The translations under genes were made by a program, and so were the position numbers. Under the pieces are notes generated by a model. The model was not told the DNA's origin, did not search any database, and saw nothing but the letters and a program-made list of their open reading frames with translations. From Lachnospiraceae bacterium (GTDB lineage Bacteria > Bacillota > Clostridia > Lachnospirales > Lachnospiraceae): DNA of 64,000 nucleotides. Shown in pieces: positions 34,009-43,420 of this stretch (the stretch's first letter is position 1; every line of letters begins with the position of its first letter). The stretch lies in the NCBI GenBank assembly GCA_900759665.1, contig CAAEWE010000040.1:74377-138376 (forward strand), written 5' to 3'.

Positions 34009-35451
34009 ATGGCAGTTTTAACCGGCCTGGAACCCCGGGCAGTGTTTGAGTGGTTTGAAAAGATCTGCGAGATCCCGCACGGATCATCAGACACCCGTAG
34101 GATCAGTGATTTTCTGGCAGATTTTGCGGCACAGAGAGGCTTGAAGCACAGACAGGATGAATGGAATAATGTGATCATCTGGAAGGATGGGACGGAGGGC
34201 TATGAACACTCTGCTCCGGTCATGCTGCAGGGTCACATGGATATGGTCTGTGAGAAGGAAGCAGGTTGTGATATTGATTTTGAGACAGAGGGACTTCGCC
34301 TGAAACTGGAGCAGGGAGTGATCTCGGCAGAGGGAACGACTCTGGGAGGAGATGACGGGATTGCTGTAGCATATATACTGGCGATCCTGGATGCAGACGA
34401 TATTCCGCATCCGCCATTAGAGGCTGTCTTGACCGTGGATGAGGAGATCGGTATGCTGGGAGCGGCAGCCATAGACTGTTCAGATCTCAGATCAAGGATC
34501 CTGTTAAATCTTGATTCCGAGGATGAAGGCCACCTGCTGGTAAGCTGTGCAGGAGGTGTTACGGCGGAGGCACATCTTCCGGTTTGCCGGGAGACAGCAG
34601 ATGGAGAGATGATCCGGCTGACTGTGACCGGGCTGCAGGGAGGTCATTCCGGTGTTGAGATCGACAAGGGACGGGGCAATGCCTGCCGTCTGCTGGGGAG
34701 AGTGCTTTATACTCTGTCTGGCTCCTGCCATTTTCGTTTGATCCGTATGGAGGGAGGACTCAAGGATAATGCGATCCCGCGGGAAGCTGCGGCAGAGCTT
34801 TTATGGGAGTCCGGAGACGGAGAAGCACTGGTGAGACAGATGGAACAGGTGTACCAAAATGAGTACAGTCAGACCGATCCGGGTGTAAAAATCCTCTGGG
34901 AAACATCTGGTACAAAAACGGGACAGAGTGTAATGGATCAGACCGGTACGAAGCATGCCATTGCCGTATTGGAAAATCTTCCGGGAGGCATTCAGAAAAT
35001 GAGTTTTGATATTCCGGGACTGGTTCAGACCTCACTTAATCTGGGGATCATGAAGACCACAGATGAGGGGGTGTCTTTTTCCTTTTCCGTCAGAAGCAGT
35101 GCCGGTACAGAGAAGGGGGAGCTGGTGCAGAGGATGAACTGTCTTATGGGGGCATTCGGAGGAAATGTCACTTGTACCGGTGACTATCCGGCATGGGAAT
35201 ACCGTAAGGATTCCCCGCTCCGGGATCTGATGATCAGGATTTACGAGGAGCAGTATGGGGAGAAGCCGGTCGTGGAGGCACTTCATGCAGGTGTAGAGTG
35301 TGGTCTGTTTGCCGGGAAGCTTCCAGGGCTTGACTGCGTATCCTTTGGACCGGATATGGACGATATCCATACGCCGAAGGAGTCCATGAATGTGGACAGT
35401 GTCAGGCGGACCTGGGAGTATGTGTTGGAGATACTAAAAAGACTTAAGTGA
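34009..35451 (+). CDS. pepD: Aminoacyl-histidine dipeptidase (M20 family, PepD)
   Basis: The cytosolic zinc dipeptidase cuts Xaa-His and other dipeptides. The 480-residue protein carries the M20 metal motifs: LQGHMDMVCEKE (first His/Asp), GGDDGIAVAY (bridging Asp), LTVDEEIGMLGA (catalytic Glu pair), LDSED and a late His in the FGPDMDDIHTPKE region. An inserted lid domain lies at about residues 185-390 as in carnosinase-like enzymes. An AGAGGG site precedes the ATG. It works with the OPT transporter just upstream. Confidence 0.9.
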   Translation: MAVLTGLEPRAVFEWFEKICEIPHGSSDTRRISDFLADFAAQRGLKHRQDEWNNVIIWKDGTEGYEHSAPVMLQGHMDMVCEKEAGCDIDFETEGLRLKLEQGVISAEGTTLGGDDGIAVAYILAILDADDIPHPPLEAVLTVDEEIGMLGAAAIDCSDLRSRILLNLDSEDEGHLLVSCAGGVTAEAHLPVCRETADGEMIRLTVTGLQGGHSGVEIDKGRGNACRLLGRVLYTLSGSCHFRLIRMEGGLKDNAIPREAAAELLWESGDGEALVRQMEQVYQNEYSQTDPGVKILWETSGTKTGQSVMDQTGTKHAIAVLENLPGGIQKMSFDIPGLVQTSLNLGIMKTTDEGVSFSFSVRSSAGTEKGELVQRMNCLMGAFGGNVTCTGDYPAWEYRKDSPLRDLMIRIYEEQYGEKPVVEALHAGVECGLFAGKLPGLDCVSFGPDMDDIHTPKESMNVDSVRRTWEYVLEILKRLK

Positions 35452-35519
35452 CAGGTCTTGGAAACGAGACCCGGATTGAGAAGGTGATCCCGGATCACTC
35501 CGGGATAAGAGGTTGTATT

Positions 35520-36302
35520 ATGGGGAATTATTTGGTAGTATCCAGAGTAGAGAATCTGGAAAAACATATGGCATTGTCCAGGGAATACGGCGTGTCATTT
35601 GAGATTAATGATTTTTATGATCCCGATGTGCTGGAGGACAGGCAGCGGCAGCAGCACATCATTGCGAAATACCGGGAAATCGGGATTCCGGAGGGGAGCA
35701 CCATGCACGGAGCATTTCTGGATGTTGTGGTGTTCAGTCAGGATCCGGGGATCCGTAAGGTGTCAGAACGGCGGATGCGGCAGAGCATGGAGCTTGCAGC
35801 AGAGCTTGGGGTGAAGGGAGTGGTTTTCCACACCAACGTCAATCCGATGCTTTCGGCAAAGGAATACGATGACAATGCCGTTCGGGGAACATCATTATAT
35901 CTGGAAAACTTATTGTCCGATTTTCCGGACATTGAAATTTATCTGGAAAATATGTTTGATGCTTCCCCGGATGTGCTGGTGCAGATTTCTCAAAATCTCA
36001 GTCATCATCCCAATTATGGGGTGTGCTTTGATTATGCACATGCCATGATCTACGGAACAGCGATTGATAATTGGGCGAAGCAGCTCGCACCATATGTTAA
36101 GCATATACATATAAACGATAATGATCTGAAGCACGACCTGCATCTGGCATTGGGAACAGGCAGGATCGACTGGAAACAGTTTTTTGAATATTACAACATG
36201 TATTTTCGTGATTGTTCTGTACTGATCGAAACCACCAGACCGGACATGCAGAGAACATCATTGGAATATCTGGCAGAGACAGGAGGCATATATGGGGAAT
36301 AG
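35520..36302 (+). CDS. Sugar phosphate isomerase/epimerase-type TIM-barrel protein
   Basis: About 260 residues of the xylose-isomerase-like/AP endonuclease 2 superfamily. Visible marks are STMHGAFLDVV (metal-site His), GVKGVVFHTNVN, IEIYLENMFD (Glu), YGVCFDYAHA (Asp/His), VKHIHINDND (His/Asp) and the terminal VLIETTRP (Glu), together the usual divalent-metal site. Members isomerise or epimerise sugars or related compounds; the substrate is not readable. The start is ATG 35520, seven bases after AGAGG. It is 68 bp after pepD and overlaps the next gene by 11 bp, tying the metabolic genes to the signalling genes downstream. Confidence 0.8.
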   Translation: MGNYLVVSRVENLEKHMALSREYGVSFEINDFYDPDVLEDRQRQQHIIAKYREIGIPEGSTMHGAFLDVVVFSQDPGIRKVSERRMRQSMELAAELGVKGVVFHTNVNPMLSAKEYDDNAVRGTSLYLENLLSDFPDIEIYLENMFDASPDVLVQISQNLSHHPNYGVCFDYAHAMIYGTAIDNWAKQLAPYVKHIHINDNDLKHDLHLALGTGRIDWKQFFEYYNMYFRDCSVLIETTRPDMQRTSLEYLAETGGIYGE

Positions 36303-37302
36303 GCGTGTTTTAAATGCAGAGGAGCTTTTGGAAAAAATATTTTTCTTTATGAATGAAATGGTGGACACCAAGGATTTTTCGTCGACAATACTACTCCTTA
36401 CGGAGCTCGGACGCACTCTTGCCAATTCTGAGAGAGCTTCCTTCTGGTACTGGGATAAAGCAAAAAAGGAATATTGGACTTTGGTTGCGCTGGACAGCCC
36501 GAGGATCACAGTGCCGGAGGGGAGCGGTATTGTAGGGGCATCCATTGAGAATAATGAGACGATACTGATCAATTCCCCTTATGAGGATGAACGGTTTAAT
36601 TCGGAGGTGGACAAGCAGACCGGTTATCAGACCAGGTCGATCCTGTGCATTCCGGTCACCAATTCCAGGGGAGAAGTAATTGGTGCTTACCAGGCAATCA
36701 ACAAAATGGATGATAAAGGATACTGGTATTTTGATGAGAGAGACCAGAGCCGCCTGACTATGGCTGCTGTATTCTGCGGAAAGACATTGGAGTCCCAGAT
36801 ATTGTACAGTGAATCGCAGCTTGATCAGCTGACCGGACTGAAAAACAGACGTGGCTATTATGAATATTACGAAAAAAATATTCATCCGTATCTGTTACAA
36901 CAGTCATGTTCTGTGATCATGGCAGACATTGATTTCTTCAAAAGAGTTAATGATACATATGGACATAATGCGGGAGATGTTGTATTGAAATGTATCGCTG
37001 CGATCCTCAGAAATTCTGTCGGGACGGCCGGAGAAGTGATACGCTGGGGAGGGGAAGAATTCGTGATTCTCATGAGAGACTGTGCCGTATCGCAGGCAGC
37101 AGTTTTTGCGGAGCAGATCCGGAAACGGGTGGAAACATCGATCTGTTATTTTGAGGACATTCCGATCCGTGTGACCATGTCGTTTGGGGTCAGGGCATTG
37201 CAGTCTGATCTTTCACCGGAGGAGAATGTAAAGGGTGTGGATGAGAAGCTGTATGAGGCAAAGGCATCGGGCAGAAACAGAGTTGTGAGCGATGAAATCT
37301 GA
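36292..37302 (+). CDS. GAF-GGDEF diguanylate cyclase
   Basis: A soluble 336-residue protein. The N-terminal GAF domain (about 20-160; DSPRITVPEGSGIVGASIENNETILI) probably binds a small ligand. A short helical linker leads to the GGDEF domain (about 170-330) with LDQLTGLKNRRGYYEYYEK, the metal motif MADIDFFKRVND and the active signature RWGGEEFVIL, so it should make cyclic di-GMP. As in the membrane cyclase at 8917, the RxxD inhibitory site is missing (GTAG at that position). AGGAGG is well placed, inside the end of the upstream gene. Co-directional TIR and nucleotide-cyclase genes follow. Confidence 0.9.
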   Translation: MGNRRVLNAEELLEKIFFFMNEMVDTKDFSSTILLLTELGRTLANSERASFWYWDKAKKEYWTLVALDSPRITVPEGSGIVGASIENNETILINSPYEDERFNSEVDKQTGYQTRSILCIPVTNSRGEVIGAYQAINKMDDKGYWYFDERDQSRLTMAAVFCGKTLESQILYSESQLDQLTGLKNRRGYYEYYEKNIHPYLLQQSCSVIMADIDFFKRVNDTYGHNAGDVVLKCIAAILRNSVGTAGEVIRWGGEEFVILMRDCAVSQAAVFAEQIRKRVETSICYFEDIPIRVTMSFGVRALQSDLSPEENVKGVDEKLYEAKASGRNRVVSDEI

Positions 37303-37316
37303 TATCGGAGGGAGGA

Positions 37317-38324
37317 ATGGATGTGACAGAAGAGAAGTCTGTATTTATAAGTTATTGCTCGAAGGATGAGCGTTATATAAGAAAGATGACACAAATGCTG
37401 GACAAAATGGGGATCTCTTACTGGATTGCACCGGACATGATCCCCGCAGGATCCAATTATGCCAGAGAAATACCGGGAGCCATTCAATGTTGTGAAGTGT
37501 TTTTGCTGGTGCTGTCGAAGAATTCCCAGCAGTCAATCTGGGTGGAAAAGGAGATTGACAGTGCGATCAATTACCGGAAAACGATCGTACCGTTTCAGAT
37601 AGATGATGAACCGCTGACCGATATGTTCCGGTTTTATCTTAACAATGTTCAGACCATTTACTGTGTGAACAGACCGAAGGATGCTATCGAGGAGTTGAAA
37701 CAGCGTTTGAGGAGTCTGATCCGTGGAGCAGGAGAAAACTGGGAACAGGTGGAAGTGTCCCGAAAAGAGGACACGTTCGAAAGCAGCAACAAAGCATCTG
37801 CAGAAGGAGTGGCTCCGGATCAGAAAAAAGATATGTCCGAAGGGGCGGTTCCGGATCAGGAAAAAGATACGTCCGAAGGGGAAGATGCTTCTGCGACAGA
37901 AAAAACAGCTGTACGGAATAAGGTGACCCGCAACCGACGGGAGAAATTTATGCGTTCCAGTGGTATCCCGGTAGAGTGCCAGTATTGTGGAGGCAAGCTG
38001 GAAATTATTTCAAAGGGGATTTACCGCTGTAAGGAATGTGGCAGAGAAAATTATGATTATCTGCGGAAGGTTCAGAACTTTCTGCGGTTAAACGGAGCAA
38101 AATCTGCAATCGTCATCGAACGGGAAACCGGGGTTCCACGTCCTTTTATTGAGCAGTTTCTGGCACAGGAATTTCTGGAGATACCGAAGCTGGAGCCGAA
38201 CCGGATCTCCTGTGTGAAATGCGGGGCACCAATTCGGACGGGGACGCTTTGTGAAACCTGTAAACGAAAGGAAAAGAAACAATTCCGGGAGCCGGTGGGA
38301 CGCTGGCGTTCTCACAGAAGGTGA
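37317..38324 (+). CDS. TIR-domain protein with two C-terminal zinc ribbons
   Basis: 335 residues. Residues 7-135 are a bacterial TIR domain: KSVFISYCSKDERYI (box 1), SYWIAPDMIPAGSNY, FLLVLSKNSQQSIWVEKEI with Glu79 at the position used by TIR NAD-cleaving enzymes. A Lys/Glu linker with two 12-residue repeats (163-174, 175-186) follows. The C-terminus has zinc ribbon 1 (C221, C224, C238, C241), a helix-turn-helix-like stretch (NFLRLNGAKSAIVIERETG) and zinc ribbon 2 (C299, C302, C312, C315). This looks like a TIR effector or adaptor tied to a nucleic-acid- or protein-binding tail. It sits between two nucleotide-signal enzymes. NADase activity is possible but unproven. Confidence 0.82.
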   Translation: MDVTEEKSVFISYCSKDERYIRKMTQMLDKMGISYWIAPDMIPAGSNYAREIPGAIQCCEVFLLVLSKNSQQSIWVEKEIDSAINYRKTIVPFQIDDEPLTDMFRFYLNNVQTIYCVNRPKDAIEELKQRLRSLIRGAGENWEQVEVSRKEDTFESSNKASAEGVAPDQKKDMSEGAVPDQEKDTSEGEDASATEKTAVRNKVTRNRREKFMRSSGIPVECQYCGGKLEIISKGIYRCKECGRENYDYLRKVQNFLRLNGAKSAIVIERETGVPRPFIEQFLAQEFLEIPKLEPNRISCVKCGAPIRTGTLCETCKRKEKKQFREPVGRWRSHRR

Positions 38325-38366
38325 GTCTGATGGAACGGCAGACGGGTGCCGGGAAATGAGGAGAAA

Positions 38367-39890
38367 ATGGGCAGAAATATCTGGGTGATCGGAAACGATC
38401 GTCAGGAAATGATCGAGGCACAGAGAAGGATCAATTCCACGGGAGGAATGCATGCGGTCTGCAAATTATCATTGGAGGCGGTCAGACGATCCGTGCAGGA
38501 ATGCAGCATTTCCGGAGGGAGGATGCCGGAGTGGAGAGAGGCGCCTTCACTGATCATTGTTGATTATGCAATGTCCCAAAATGAGGACTTTGCAACGGTT
38601 TCTTATATTAAAAAGCAAAAAAATCTGGCAGGCGTTCCGTTGTTCTTTATGACCGAAACAAGAAATAAAGAACTGGACCGGGAGTGCTATTCCAGAGGAG
38701 CAACGGTGGTGCTGCATAAGCCATTTTCCCAGGAGGGGATTCTGAGAATTGAGCAGACAGCATGGCAACACGATGTGACGAAAAATTACGAGAAGCTTCT
38801 GGTCCAGCAGGCAAACCATCTGAAGGAGCAGGAGGAGATCGTTAAGCTGAATAAGCAGTTAGAGGCGAGAAACCGGCTGCTTCATCAGGTGTTTGGACAA
38901 TATTTTTCGGATGATATTCTCAATGAAATTCTGGAATATCCCGAGGGAGCTGCGATTGGCGGCAAAAAACGGGAGCTGACGGTGATGATGGCGGATCTCA
39001 GGGGATTTACCTCGATTTCCGAGGGACTGTCCCCGGAGAAAGTCACGGATGTACTCAATTTCTTTTTTAAGAGTATGCTGCCGGACCTGATCGCACATAA
39101 GGGAACAGTGATCGAATATCTGGGTGATTCGATCCTCGCAGTGTTTGGGGCACCGATCGCACTGGAAACTCAGACGGAAAATGCATTGGCGGCAGCCGTC
39201 AAAATGCAGAATAATATGGCAAAGGTCAACGAATATTGTTCTCAGAACGGATACCCTGTGATGGAGATGGGAATCGCACTCCATCGGGGAGAGGCATTTA
39301 TTGGAAACGTGGGTTCCGAGCAGATGATGCGGTACAATGTCATCGGCAGTGTCGTCAACGAATGCTCCCGGATCGAAAGCTTCTGTGTGGGAGGTCAGAT
39401 CCTTGCTTCGCAGGAATGTCTGGATCATGTGACGGTGCCGGTGAGAGTAAATTCCAAACAGGAAATATTGGCGAAGGGCATGGCATATCCTATGACCGTC
39501 TGTGAGATCTCTGGCGTGGGAGGAGCATATGACTGCCGCATCACTGAGGTGGGAGAGGATATATTGTATCCAGTAGAAAAGTGGGTGTTGTTTAACATGT
39601 ATCCGATTGAGGGAAAACTGATCCAGGATGTCTGTGTGACTGCGAGACTTTGTGAGTTTTCCCACAAACGGGCGGTGGTAATGCTGGAGGAACCGCAGGA
39701 TTATGAGCTGTGTCTTGGTATGGACGTGGAGATATTTGCGGCGGCAGACAATGGGAAAGCCTTGTTTACGGAAACGTATGCCAAAATAATCGAAAAAAAG
39801 GACAGTTCCCTGACATTGTGCTTTACGCATGTAAACCGGAGCTTTCAAAGCTTTGCGGGACAACTTTGGGATCATATAGAGAGGGACTAG
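38367..39890 (+). CDS. Receiver-like domain plus class III nucleotide cyclase
   Basis: About 507 residues. The first 130 are a receiver-like fold with Asp in LIIVDYAMS and Lys in VVLHKPFS; the acidic pocket at the N-terminus is weak (IGNDR). A coiled coil (about 140-175) leads to a class III cyclase domain (about 195-370). Metal residues are Asp210 (MMADLRGFT) and Asp254 (YLGDSILAVFG); transition-state residues are Asn331 and Arg335 (VNECSR). The base-selecting positions are Glu250 and Asn324 where adenylate cyclases have Lys and Asp/Thr, so ATP may not be the substrate. The last 130 residues resemble a beta-barrel such as PilZ but lack its RxxxR motif. GAGGAG precedes ATG 38367. Confidence 0.85.
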   Translation: MGRNIWVIGNDRQEMIEAQRRINSTGGMHAVCKLSLEAVRRSVQECSISGGRMPEWREAPSLIIVDYAMSQNEDFATVSYIKKQKNLAGVPLFFMTETRNKELDRECYSRGATVVLHKPFSQEGILRIEQTAWQHDVTKNYEKLLVQQANHLKEQEEIVKLNKQLEARNRLLHQVFGQYFSDDILNEILEYPEGAAIGGKKRELTVMMADLRGFTSISEGLSPEKVTDVLNFFFKSMLPDLIAHKGTVIEYLGDSILAVFGAPIALETQTENALAAAVKMQNNMAKVNEYCSQNGYPVMEMGIALHRGEAFIGNVGSEQMMRYNVIGSVVNECSRIESFCVGGQILASQECLDHVTVPVRVNSKQEILAKGMAYPMTVCEISGVGGAYDCRITEVGEDILYPVEKWVLFNMYPIEGKLIQDVCVTARLCEFSHKRAVVMLEEPQDYELCLGMDVEIFAAADNGKALFTETYAKIIEKKDSSLTLCFTHVNRSFQSFAGQLWDHIERD

Positions 39891-39907
39891 CCGGAAGGGA
39901 GAGGCAT

Positions 39908-40927
39908 ATGGGCAATGTGGATGTGAAAAATAACGACAAAGGGCTTATGGCAAAGGCACAGGCATGTTACCGGGATCAGGAGCATCGGCTTCTGGCGGTC
40001 AAAATATCAGAGGAACAGGCAGAGAAATTTCTCGAAGGCTCTGAGGCAGAAAACGAGAAGGATGTCTGGGATCCGGAGTGGCTGCAGGATAAAATGGAGC
40101 TTCTGCGGAAGGAGGAATGTCAGTTTCTGCTGATGCAGTGGGGTGAGCACGAAGAAAAATATCTGTTATTTTTCAGTGATACCAAACAGGTGCGGCCGCT
40201 GGAATTTCTGGATTATCTGGTGTCCGACTTTGGGCTGGTGCGGGGGAATGCTTTCTGTGCCAGTGTGCAGGTTTCTTCCGTGATCCTTCAGCTTCAGATG
40301 ACGGGGCAGGGGATCGACAAAACACTGGATTATCTGGTGAACCGTTCTGAGTCCTATTTTCGGGACTGTGACTGGATCGATGCGGCAGAGTACGGACAGA
40401 CCCATGCAAAAGAAATCGGACAACTGCCGTATTTTCGCAAAAAGAAAATAGCCTGGGCGTACGTCAAAACAACGGACATGGTGCCCACCGGCAAAACGCT
40501 CTGGATCAAATCGCTGGAAAATGAATCCGGTCTGGAGCTCATGGCAGCGGAGGATACGTATATTATGATCGGCTGTCGTGGCGAGGTGTATGATATCCGG
40601 CGTCATAAATTCGAAAACAGTTATGAGATCACAGAGGAGCCTCTGGATGTCTTTGAGCAGATGATGGATTTCTGGCCGGAGGTACAGATGCTGCCGGAAC
40701 GGGAATTCCTCAGCATTGATCAATATGCACATCTTTGTTATCCGAAGCCGGGAGCGGGAATTTATGGACGGCGTCTGGAGAAGCGTACCAAAATTTTCCC
40801 GGTGGGAGAGGGACACGAGTATTTCCTCGGACGGGAAGGAGATTATATGGCGGTGCGCCCGGATGATCTTACGGATATTTATGTGATCCGGGGAGATATC
40901 TTTGAACAGACCTATGAGGAAAACTGA
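39908..40927 (+). CDS. Unrecognised protein at the end of the signalling cluster
   Basis: 339 residues, soluble, no signal peptide. The start is ATG 39908 behind GGGAGAGG; the frame is open further upstream only because it overlaps the cyclase gene. It is rich in Glu and aromatic residues. The C-terminal 60 or so residues (GHEYFLGREGDYMAVRPDDLTDIYVIRGDIFEQTYEE) read like the small beta domain seen at the end of some bacterial hypothetical proteins where a DxF-x-TYE tail is common, but I cannot name the family. It begins 17 bp after the cyclase and is the last of a seven-gene co-directional run, so a role with the TIR and cyclase proteins is plausible but inferred from position only. Confidence 0.7.
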   Translation: MGNVDVKNNDKGLMAKAQACYRDQEHRLLAVKISEEQAEKFLEGSEAENEKDVWDPEWLQDKMELLRKEECQFLLMQWGEHEEKYLLFFSDTKQVRPLEFLDYLVSDFGLVRGNAFCASVQVSSVILQLQMTGQGIDKTLDYLVNRSESYFRDCDWIDAAEYGQTHAKEIGQLPYFRKKKIAWAYVKTTDMVPTGKTLWIKSLENESGLELMAAEDTYIMIGCRGEVYDIRRHKFENSYEITEEPLDVFEQMMDFWPEVQMLPEREFLSIDQYAHLCYPKPGAGIYGRRLEKRTKIFPVGEGHEYFLGREGDYMAVRPDDLTDIYVIRGDIFEQTYEEN

Positions 40928-40933
40928 CATGCA

Positions 40934-43366
40934 TTATCTGTCCCAGAAATCGGATAGATGCTTCCCCATGGAATCTGCATTGACCACATCATAAGGGAAC
41001 CATTCCCTTGGAAATAATGACTGATAACTGTTCTGCAGAAAACGCTCATCGAGCAGAAGGATGGCACCCCGGTCGGAATCGGTACGGATCACACGCCCGG
41101 CGGCCTGCAGGACTTTATTCATGCCTGGGTACTGGTACGCATAGTTGAAACCGGTGCCTTTTTTTTCGTCAAAATAATTCCGGAAAAGTTCATTTTGTGT
41201 ACATACCATAGGAAGTCCCGTGCCGACGATAACGGCACCGATCAGGCGGCTGTCCTTGAGGTCGATTCCCTCGCCGAAGATACCGCCCATGACGCAGAGA
41301 CCGATCGTGGTTTTTGTTGGTGTGTCCTCAAAATGGGACAGGAACTCCTCCCGTTCCGTTTCACTCATGGAAGTTTCCTGAACATAAACATTGACACATT
41401 CCTGACAGTAGGAGGAGCTTTCGATATAACTCCGGATGTCCTCCAGCATACGGTAAGAAGGGAAAAAGATCAGATAATTTCCCGTTTTTGCCTGGATAAA
41501 ACGTAAAATGTAATCGCTGATGCGCTGATATTCTGCCGGGGTTCGCCGGGTATATTTCGTACTTACGTCCCGTGCGATCATCAAAAGTCGGTTGGCAGAT
41601 GAAAACGGGGACGGAGCGTAGATGGCATAGTCATCCTCTCTGCCTGCCAGCTGATCCAGGTAGTACTGTACCGGAAGCAGGGTTGCCGAAAAAAAGACGG
41701 CGCAGCGTCCCCGTTTCAGGTAACTGTCCAGATTGCCGGAGGGATCCATACACTGCAGATGGAGATAAAATGCTCCGGCAGGATCATAATCTCCGTAAAT
41801 AATATATTTTTCATCTAATGTTTCGTAAATGGACAGAAAATAGCGCAGCTCAAAATAAAATGCCAGAACATCCTCTCTGGAATCACTGTCCAGAGGCAGC
41901 GCGGCCGGATCTCCCGGTGTAATGTCGGGAAGTGCTGTATGATCTCCTGAGTCCGTCCGGCTGTGGAGATATTCTTCTAACAGGGAGGAGAGGCGCAGCG
42001 CCTTCATTACAAATGGTTCAATCTCAATGGAATCATAAATTTTTCGTTCTTCGCATTCCCGTTTTAACTCCAGAAGCTCTTTGTTACAGCGTTCCAGACT
42101 GCGGGCAATTTTGCGGGAGTGAGTGGTCATGATCTTTTTGATCTTGAGAAAATCCTCCTTGATCAGCGTAGAAGAGTACATTTCACGGGCGCGGTCCACC
42201 AGATTGTGTGCCTCGTCGATCAGGAATATATAGGGATTTTCCGTCTCCTGGGCAAAGAAACGTTTCAGGCATGCCGTGGGATCAAAGGCGTAATTGTAGT
42301 CACCGATGATGGCATCGCACCATGTACTCACATCCAGGCTCATTTCAAAGGGACAGACATTATGCTTCTCAGCATAGGAGAGGATCATATCACGGGAGAT
42401 GGAATCCTCATGGGTCAATAGATCATAGACGGCGTCATTGACCCGGTCAAAATGACCCAAAGCTCTGGGACATGCCTGAGGATTGCACTGGGGCTTATCT
42501 AAGATGCAGATCTTTTCTTTGGCGGTCAATGTGATAAATTTGAGCCGCATACCCTGTGCCGCAAGGAGAGAAAAGGACTCCTGGGCAACGGTCCGGGTAA
42601 TGGTCTTGGCTGTAAGATAAAAGATTTTTTCGGTGATTCCCTCGCCAATGGATTTGACGGCAGGAAATACGGTGGAGATAGTCTTACCTACTCCGGTAGG
42701 CGCTTCGATGTAGAGACGTTTCTTTCGAAGAATACTTTGATAAACACCCTTCACGAGAGTCTGCTGTCCCTCCCGGTAATCAAAGGGAAAGCGTAAGCTC
42801 CGGATCGTGCGGTTGCGCTCCTCCTGCCATTTGATCTCCCAGGCAGCCCATTTGGCGTACTCCTGTACCAGATCCAGAAACCAGTTCTCAATCTTCCGGA
42901 AGGATATGCGCTCCTCAAAGATGCACACCTCCTCTGTGGGAATATGGCAATAGGTCATCCGGATACCGATATCCTTGAGCTTGTTTTCCTTTGCATAGAT
43001 ATAGCCGTAGCACATAGCCTGTGCCTTGTGGACCAGAACCGGTTCCTTCAGACGGGAGACATGACGGTAAATTCCCTTGATCTCGTCAATGGTCATGCCA
43101 CTTCCGTCCTTTGCCGGGAAAATGCCGTCGGCACGCCCCTCCACAGTAATTTCAAGGGAAACCCCATCATAGGTTACAGGTACGGTAATGTCTAAGGGAA
43201 CCTCGGCCAGATAGGTGGAGCCCATGCGTTTCTGAAGCTTTTTGTGGATCCGTGCTCCCTCCTGCATGGCGTCGGGATCCGCCAGACCACTTTCGGACGC
43301 AACAATATCCCCGCTTCGCAGAACAAACTCCACAAGATTACGCACAGAAATTTTGACGCAGTGCAC
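40934..43366 (-). CDS. Cas4/RecB-like nuclease fused to Rad3/DinG-type Fe-S helicase
   Basis: 810 residues, GTG start six bases after AAAGGAGGG. Residues 1-185 hold a PD-(D/E)XK nuclease of the RecB/Cas4 kind: His in GARIHKK, Asp in GRADGIF, DEIKG and the QAMCYGY helix. Then comes a superfamily 2 helicase: Walker A APTGVGKT; four cysteines for a [4Fe-4S] cluster (KIC, QC, AC, NVCPFE); DEAH box FLIDEAHNLVD; SATLLP; GEGIDL; and motif VI QAAGRVIRT. Rad3/DinG helicases unwind DNA 5' to 3' and remove R-loops or other structures. The fused nuclease suggests processing of displaced strands. It ends 6 bp from the unknown gene on the other strand. Confidence 0.9.
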   Translation of the reverse strand: MHCVKISVRNLVEFVLRSGDIVASESGLADPDAMQEGARIHKKLQKRMGSTYLAEVPLDITVPVTYDGVSLEITVEGRADGIFPAKDGSGMTIDEIKGIYRHVSRLKEPVLVHKAQAMCYGYIYAKENKLKDIGIRMTYCHIPTEEVCIFEERISFRKIENWFLDLVQEYAKWAAWEIKWQEERNRTIRSLRFPFDYREGQQTLVKGVYQSILRKKRLYIEAPTGVGKTISTVFPAVKSIGEGITEKIFYLTAKTITRTVAQESFSLLAAQGMRLKFITLTAKEKICILDKPQCNPQACPRALGHFDRVNDAVYDLLTHEDSISRDMILSYAEKHNVCPFEMSLDVSTWCDAIIGDYNYAFDPTACLKRFFAQETENPYIFLIDEAHNLVDRAREMYSSTLIKEDFLKIKKIMTTHSRKIARSLERCNKELLELKRECEERKIYDSIEIEPFVMKALRLSSLLEEYLHSRTDSGDHTALPDITPGDPAALPLDSDSREDVLAFYFELRYFLSIYETLDEKYIIYGDYDPAGAFYLHLQCMDPSGNLDSYLKRGRCAVFFSATLLPVQYYLDQLAGREDDYAIYAPSPFSSANRLLMIARDVSTKYTRRTPAEYQRISDYILRFIQAKTGNYLIFFPSYRMLEDIRSYIESSSYCQECVNVYVQETSMSETEREEFLSHFEDTPTKTTIGLCVMGGIFGEGIDLKDSRLIGAVIVGTGLPMVCTQNELFRNYFDEKKGTGFNYAYQYPGMNKVLQAAGRVIRTDSDRGAILLLDERFLQNSYQSLFPREWFPYDVVNADSMGKHLSDFWDR

Positions 43367-43420
43367 AAGGCTCCCTCCTTTCTTAATGTATAGAAAAATG
43401 CTCGTAACGTAGTGTGACTC

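Noticed and set aside
38859..39875. Minus-strand frame opposite the nucleotide cyclase
   Set aside because: Antisense shadow; composition rich in His, Cys and Arg without any motif.
36292..40927. Calling the TIR/cyclase cluster a Pycsar or CBASS system
   Set aside because: Pycsar pairs a short cyclase with one effector and CBASS uses a CD-NTase; neither matches the receiver-cyclase plus TIR-zinc-ribbon plan seen here. It remains a candidate signalling cluster only.
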